Assembly: GCA_905479795.1 (NCBI GenBank)
Contig: CAJQNX010000052.1
Location: 1-8,344, forward strand
DNA from: an uncultured Candidatus Midichloriaceae bacterium
GTDB lineage: Bacteria > Pseudomonadota > Alphaproteobacteria > Rickettsiales > Midichloriaceae
DNA: 8,344 nucleotides
Reading direction: 5' to 3'
The notes under the pieces were generated by a model. It did no database searches. It was given only the letters and a program-made list of their open reading frames with translations, and had not been told where the DNA came from. The stretch's first letter is position 1; each line of letters starts with the position of its first letter. Shown here piece by piece: positions 7,183 through 8,344 of the stretch. The position numbers and the translations under genes were made by a program.

Positions 7183-8045
7183 TACTCTTCTTCCCCTATT
7201 AATTCGACTGCTTCTTGCAAATCATTAAAAGAGGGTGTGCAATATATTTTAGTAATATCTAAGCTTTCATGTCCTGCTAAAAATGCTACTTTTTCTAATC
7301 CTACCCCCATATCAACTAAATTTTTACAAAAACTATGTCTTAGTTGGTGTGGAGTAACATTTTTTAAATTACTACCTTTCACAATCTTTTTTAACATTAA
7401 TTGTACTCCTCTTGGAGTTAAATTACCTCTTTGTCCTTTAAATATTCTACTCTCTTTACCAATATTATCTGTATAGCCTATACTCAAAAAGGAATTACGA
7501 CAATCTTTGTTTAATGGCATTTCTCTCGCTTTATCTCTTTTACCTAATTTCACTATTATTTTTCCTTTTCTATCGCTTATAGTTATCATATCCCATGTTA
7601 ACTCACATAACTCATTCACTCTTAAGCCTGTATTTAATAATATTTTTATAATTGCAACATTTCTTTTATTGGCAGTTTGTTCTACTTTTCTTTGTAATTC
7701 GTTTTGTTCTAATCTATCTAACCACTTAAATCCCACCTTTAATTCTTTTACATTTTTTGGTGTGGGAATATTATATTTTATCTTTTTTGTTCGTACCCCC
7801 CAGCTTATGAACGCCTTTATACTAGCTATATGTCGATTAATTGTTTTAGGTTTTTTATTTTTAATTAATTGTTTTTTGTATAATCTTAAATCTGTAGGGG
7901 TGATTTTATCTAATATTAATTTTTCATTATTAGCTTTTAGAAACCATTTTGCAAAACTATTTAAATCAGATTGATAATTTTTTATTGTATTCTCACTTTT
8001 TTCATTTGCTTTTAAATACTCTAAAAATTTATCAATTATATTCAT
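7182..8045 (-). CDS. tnpI: Tyrosine recombinase, TnpI-type cointegrate resolvase
   Basis: This 287-residue protein is a tyrosine recombinase of usual length. Residues about 1-95 form the SAM-like core-binding domain (LEYLKANEKSENTIKNY) and about 105-280 the catalytic domain. The active-site set is complete: R142 (NTGLRVNE), K169 (LGKRDK), H233 and R236 (HQLRHSF), H259 (AGHESL) and Y268 (IYCTPS). Its place directly upstream of a Tn3-type tnpA, with a one-base overlap and a repeat array in front, points to the TnpI role known from Tn4430: resolving cointegrates by site-specific recombination at the internal resolution site. By sequence alone it is also close to XerC/XerD and phage-type integrases, and the context decides the call. 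One TTATACGAT box lies seven bases upstream of the ATG, so TnpI binding could repress its own operon. No Shine-Dalgarno is visible before the start. Confidence 0.92.
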   Translation of the reverse strand: MNIIDKFLEYLKANEKSENTIKNYQSDLNSFAKWFLKANNEKLILDKITPTDLRLYKKQLIKNKKPKTINRHIASIKAFISWGVRTKKIKYNIPTPKNVKELKVGFKWLDRLEQNELQRKVEQTANKRNVAIIKILLNTGLRVNELCELTWDMITISDRKGKIIVKLGKRDKAREMPLNKDCRNSFLSIGYTDNIGKESRIFKGQRGNLTPRGVQLMLKKIVKGSNLKNVTPHQLRHSFCKNLVDMGVGLEKVAFLAGHESLDITKIYCTPSFNDLQEAVELIGEEE

Positions 8046-8048
8046 AAG

Positions 8049-8202
8049 TTATTATACGATAAGTTTTTTATTAGATAATCTAGCCTAATCTACATCTTAT
8101 ACGATGACTCAGCCTAATAGTCAATATATAATACCAATTATACGATATGATTTAAAAAGGAGTATTGTTTTAAGCTTGTCGCTATATAACATATTATACG
8201 CT
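8049..8202. promoter_or_regulatory. Candidate TnpI resolution site (irs-like) with four TTATACGAT boxes
   Basis: The motif TTATACGAT occurs at 8052-8060, 8097-8105 and 8138-8146, with a variant TTATACGCT at 8194-8202. All are in the same orientation, with start-to-start spacings of 45, 41 and 56 bases. Between them AGCCTAAT is repeated directly (8082-8089 and 8111-8118), and TAATCTA is repeated at 8076-8082 and 8086-8092. In Tn4430, TnpI acts on a site upstream of tnpI made of several 9-base recognition motifs, so position and layout fit. A clear inverted partner forming a core crossover site is not obvious. A degenerate one may exist at about 8178-8202 (CGCTATATAA against TTATACGC). Confidence 0.6.
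8051..8056 (-). promoter_or_regulatory. Possible -10 box of the tnpI-tnpA operon
   Basis: The minus strand reads TATAAT, then AACTT, then the tnpI ATG. This would place the transcript start at or next to the start codon (leaderless), consistent with the missing ribosome site. The hexamer lies partly inside the first TTATACGAT box. No good -35 is seen at 17-18 bases, so the call is weak. Confidence 0.3.
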
Positions 8203-8247
8203 TATATTATAAATATCCAATAATAATATAACTTTATATTCTCCTAT

Positions 8248-8344
8248 TATCCTTTTATTGAAGAAATATAAAAATATAGGTTATCATAGATTACATCATA
8301 AAAATAATTAATCCCCCTATAAATAGAGGTATTACCTTTAAAAA
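8248..8344 (-). repeat. Repeat copy R3, candidate right inverted repeat, cut by window end
   Basis: Bases 8288-8344 match 3612-3668 (R1) in inverted orientation at 56 of 57 positions. The part from 8248 to 8287 lines up with the inner part of R2 (3996-4038) instead, because R1 is truncated there. The match is still running at the last base of the window, so the outer end is outside. Between the box array and this repeat (8203-8247) there is only AT-rich DNA with no gene. Confidence 0.65.

Larger units (their letters stand above)
3865..8344 (-). mobile_element. Tn3-family transposon, tnpI-tnpA type (right end beyond window)
   Basis: This is a replicative transposon made of a tyrosine recombinase gene (tnpI), a Tn3-type transposase gene (tnpA), an array of TnpI-like boxes upstream of tnpI, and inverted repeats on both sides (R2 left, R3 right). 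The arrangement is that of Tn4430: tnpI then tnpA in one direction, with the resolution site in front of tnpI. The left limit is set where repeat R2 interrupts an IS3 transposase frame. It could instead be 3534, because R1 matches R3 better than R2 does. The right end lies beyond 8344. No passenger gene is seen inside. Target-site duplication cannot be checked from this window. Confidence 0.6.

Noticed and set aside
7072..7974. Two plus-strand frames of 134 and 155 codons opposite tnpI/tnpA
   Set aside because: They are antisense shadows of well-supported genes, with hydrophobic low-complexity translations typical of reversed AT-rich coding DNA.
8049..8202. Box array as a CRISPR or iteron origin
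   Set aside because: Units are only 9 bases with uneven spacing, there are no cas or replication genes, and the position before tnpI fits a resolution site better.

Overview
This is a strongly AT-rich window with standard stop codons. Its left part carries eukaryotic-like domains (RI-type leucine-rich repeats, an F-box-like stretch, a J domain) and its right part carries transposon genes. That combination suggests an intracellular, host-associated bacterium, most likely a Rickettsiales-type endosymbiont. This is an inference from composition and gene content; no phylogenetic marker is present.

Layout: 1-333 has no convincing gene and holds what looks like degraded repeat or coding debris. 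Two co-directional plus-strand genes follow, 11 bases apart. The first (334-1707) joins a Nudix-like domain, one membrane segment and a C-terminal domain resembling the TraB/ChaN/EreA-type fold. The second (1719-3425) joins ribonuclease-inhibitor-type LRRs, an F-box-like motif, a J domain with an intact HPD, and a hydrophobic multi-segment tail. Both look like host-interaction (effector-like) proteins, but neither can be given a proven function from sequence.

The stretch 3426-4122 is a graveyard of mobile DNA: a repeat copy (R1, 3534-3668), the C-terminal end and right terminus of an IS3-family (IS150-like) element on the minus strand (3669-3864), and a diverged second repeat copy (R2, 3865-4038).

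The right half, on the minus strand, is a Tn3-family transposon core of the Tn4430 type: tnpI (tyrosine recombinase, 7182-8045) overlapping tnpA (DDE transposase, 4123-7182) as TAATG. Upstream of tnpI lie four copies of a TTATACGAT(-like) box (8052-8202), a good candidate for the TnpI resolution site, and then an inverted copy of the repeat (R3, 8248-8344) that runs off the window. R3 matches R1 in inverted orientation at 56 of 57 bases, and it matches R2 more weakly but further inward. The repeat family therefore probably represents the transposon ends. The R2 outer edge falls exactly where the IS3 transposase reading frame is cut, so the simplest reading is that the Tn3-like element landed inside an IS3 transposase gene that itself lay beside an older end fragment. 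TnpA would make cointegrates and TnpI would resolve them at the box array.
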